Source of the DNA: JALYIM01 sp040003205
GTDB taxonomy: Bacteria; Acidobacteriota; Terriglobia; Terriglobales; Acidobacteriaceae
Direction of reading: 5' to 3'
Assembly: GCA_040003205.1 (NCBI GenBank)
Contig: JBDUDA010000192.1
Location: forward strand, 1-6,079
DNA: 6,079 bases
This document shows, piece by piece, positions 5,475 through 6,079 of the stretch (the first letter of the stretch is position 1; the number at the start of each line of letters is the position of its first letter). Under the pieces are notes generated by a model, which made no database searches, was not told where the DNA came from, and was given only the letters and a program-made list of their open reading frames with translations. The position numbers and the translations under genes are program-made.

Positions 5475-6079
5475 ATGTCTGATCATCTGTATTTGAGTCT
5501 TTGGTTTTCGGATTTCCCAGCGGACGAGATGCTGCCGCACGCTTTAAGGGTCATACGGCAATTCCCTTTTTCTGCTCAGCAGCCGGGCATTTCTTATTTC
5601 GCGCTTCATCCGGTTTCTTGGACTGAGCCCACAATTTTGGAACAGCGTTTCACCCCCGCCATAACCCCCGAGGGAGCAATCCTGGTCGCGTCGGAAGTGC
5701 TTCATGAAGACAACGCTTACAGCTTCGAGGCGTTTTGGGATTTGTGGCTTCCCGCGCGAGAACAAGCGAAAGAGAATGGCGAATGGGAACAGCGGCCGTC
5801 CAAAGTCAACTTCATTGTGCGAGGCACTGAGTTCGATGGGGGCGCCGCTGAGCAGGAGGGTCACATTCAGGTGGACTTTGGAATTGATTCGCATTTCCTG
5901 TTGGAAGAAGTTCCACTCACAGAGTGGGCGGAACAACGTGTCCGTGCCAACATTCAAAAGCTGGTTGAGTTTACGAATAATGTGGAGAAACAGGCAGGGG
6001 TTGCAACACGGCTGTTATGGTCGGAATCGGAAGAAAACTTCGCCCAGAAGTTAATTGCCAGACTTCAGAGAGTTCAATA
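5475..6079 (+). CDS. Conserved hypothetical protein, 201 residues visible, running to the window edge
   Basis: The frame is open from ATG 5475 to the last base; an in-frame TAA at 5466-5468 makes this the earliest start. The product begins MSDHLYLSLWFSDFPADEM and reads on through ALRVIRQFPFSAQQPGISYF, FVRGTEFDGG-like and GHIQVDFGIDSHFL segments to SEENFAQKLIARLQRVQ. It is soluble, acidic and tryptophan-rich, with no signal peptide or membrane helix. The final incomplete codon is TA, so the gene may stop at the very next base or continue. I associate this opening with acidobacterial hypothetical proteins of about 200 residues, which would fit a stop right at the edge, but no function is known to me. 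An antisense frame (5544-5957) is open too; I prefer the plus strand because of its natural composition and helix-strand pattern. Confidence 0.82.
   Translation, partial: MSDHLYLSLWFSDFPADEMLPHALRVIRQFPFSAQQPGISYFALHPVSWTEPTILEQRFTPAITPEGAILVASEVLHEDNAYSFEAFWDLWLPAREQAKENGEWEQRPSKVNFIVRGTEFDGGAAEQEGHIQVDFGIDSHFLLEEVPLTEWAEQRVRANIQKLVEFTNNVEKQAGVATRLLWSESEENFAQKLIARLQRVQ

Noticed and set aside
5544..5957. Minus-strand frame of 137 codons opposite the edge gene
   Set aside because: It has no Shine-Dalgarno or recognisable family, and the plus-strand frame is longer and better composed.

Overview
The window looks like a chromosomal stretch from an Acidobacteriota soil bacterium (class Terriglobia-like). 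This is an inference from gene content. It holds a lysine-rich histone-H1-like protein with an acidic tail, a small secreted beta-rich protein and a MSDHLYLSLWF-type hypothetical protein, all of kinds I associate with that phylum. It also has heptamer repeats and a TCATCCC...GGAGGGACC hairpin element between genes. No database search was possible.

Layout. Bases 1-126 are the C-terminal end of an unidentified protein. Bases 160-2333 hold a two-gene unit: a type III polyketide synthase with a complete Cys-His-Asn triad, overlapped by 7 nt by an FAD-dependent oxidoreductase of the geranylgeranyl-reductase/aromatic-hydroxylase kind. Together they suggest synthesis of an alkylresorcinol or alkylpyrone that the flavoprotein then oxidises. 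Bases 2426-2938 encode the charge-polarised histone-like protein. The following gap (2939-3242) holds a heptamer tandem-repeat tract, a perfect 13-bp-arm hairpin inside a dispersed-repeat-like element, and a short leader for the next gene.

Bases 3243-4214 encode an arginase/agmatinase-family ureohydrolase with an intact metal site and, unusually, a signal peptide. Bases 4358-4528 encode a 56-residue acidic protein with a strong Shine-Dalgarno, closed by an intrinsic terminator at 4580-4608. That terminator also serves the convergent minus-strand gene 4620-5009, a small secreted beta-rich protein. Bases 5010-5474 hold no gene I can support. A further plus-strand gene starts at 5475 and runs to the window edge, where its last codon is cut after TA.

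Apart from the PKS-oxidoreductase pair the genes look like independent units; there is no CRISPR, tRNA, rRNA, transposase or phage gene. The points most worth following are the PKS-flavoprotein couple without a methyltransferase, the exported ureohydrolase, the bipartite basic/acidic protein, the repeat-bearing gap, and three genes that lack a Shine-Dalgarno but have a -10-like hexamer 5-8 nt before the ATG.
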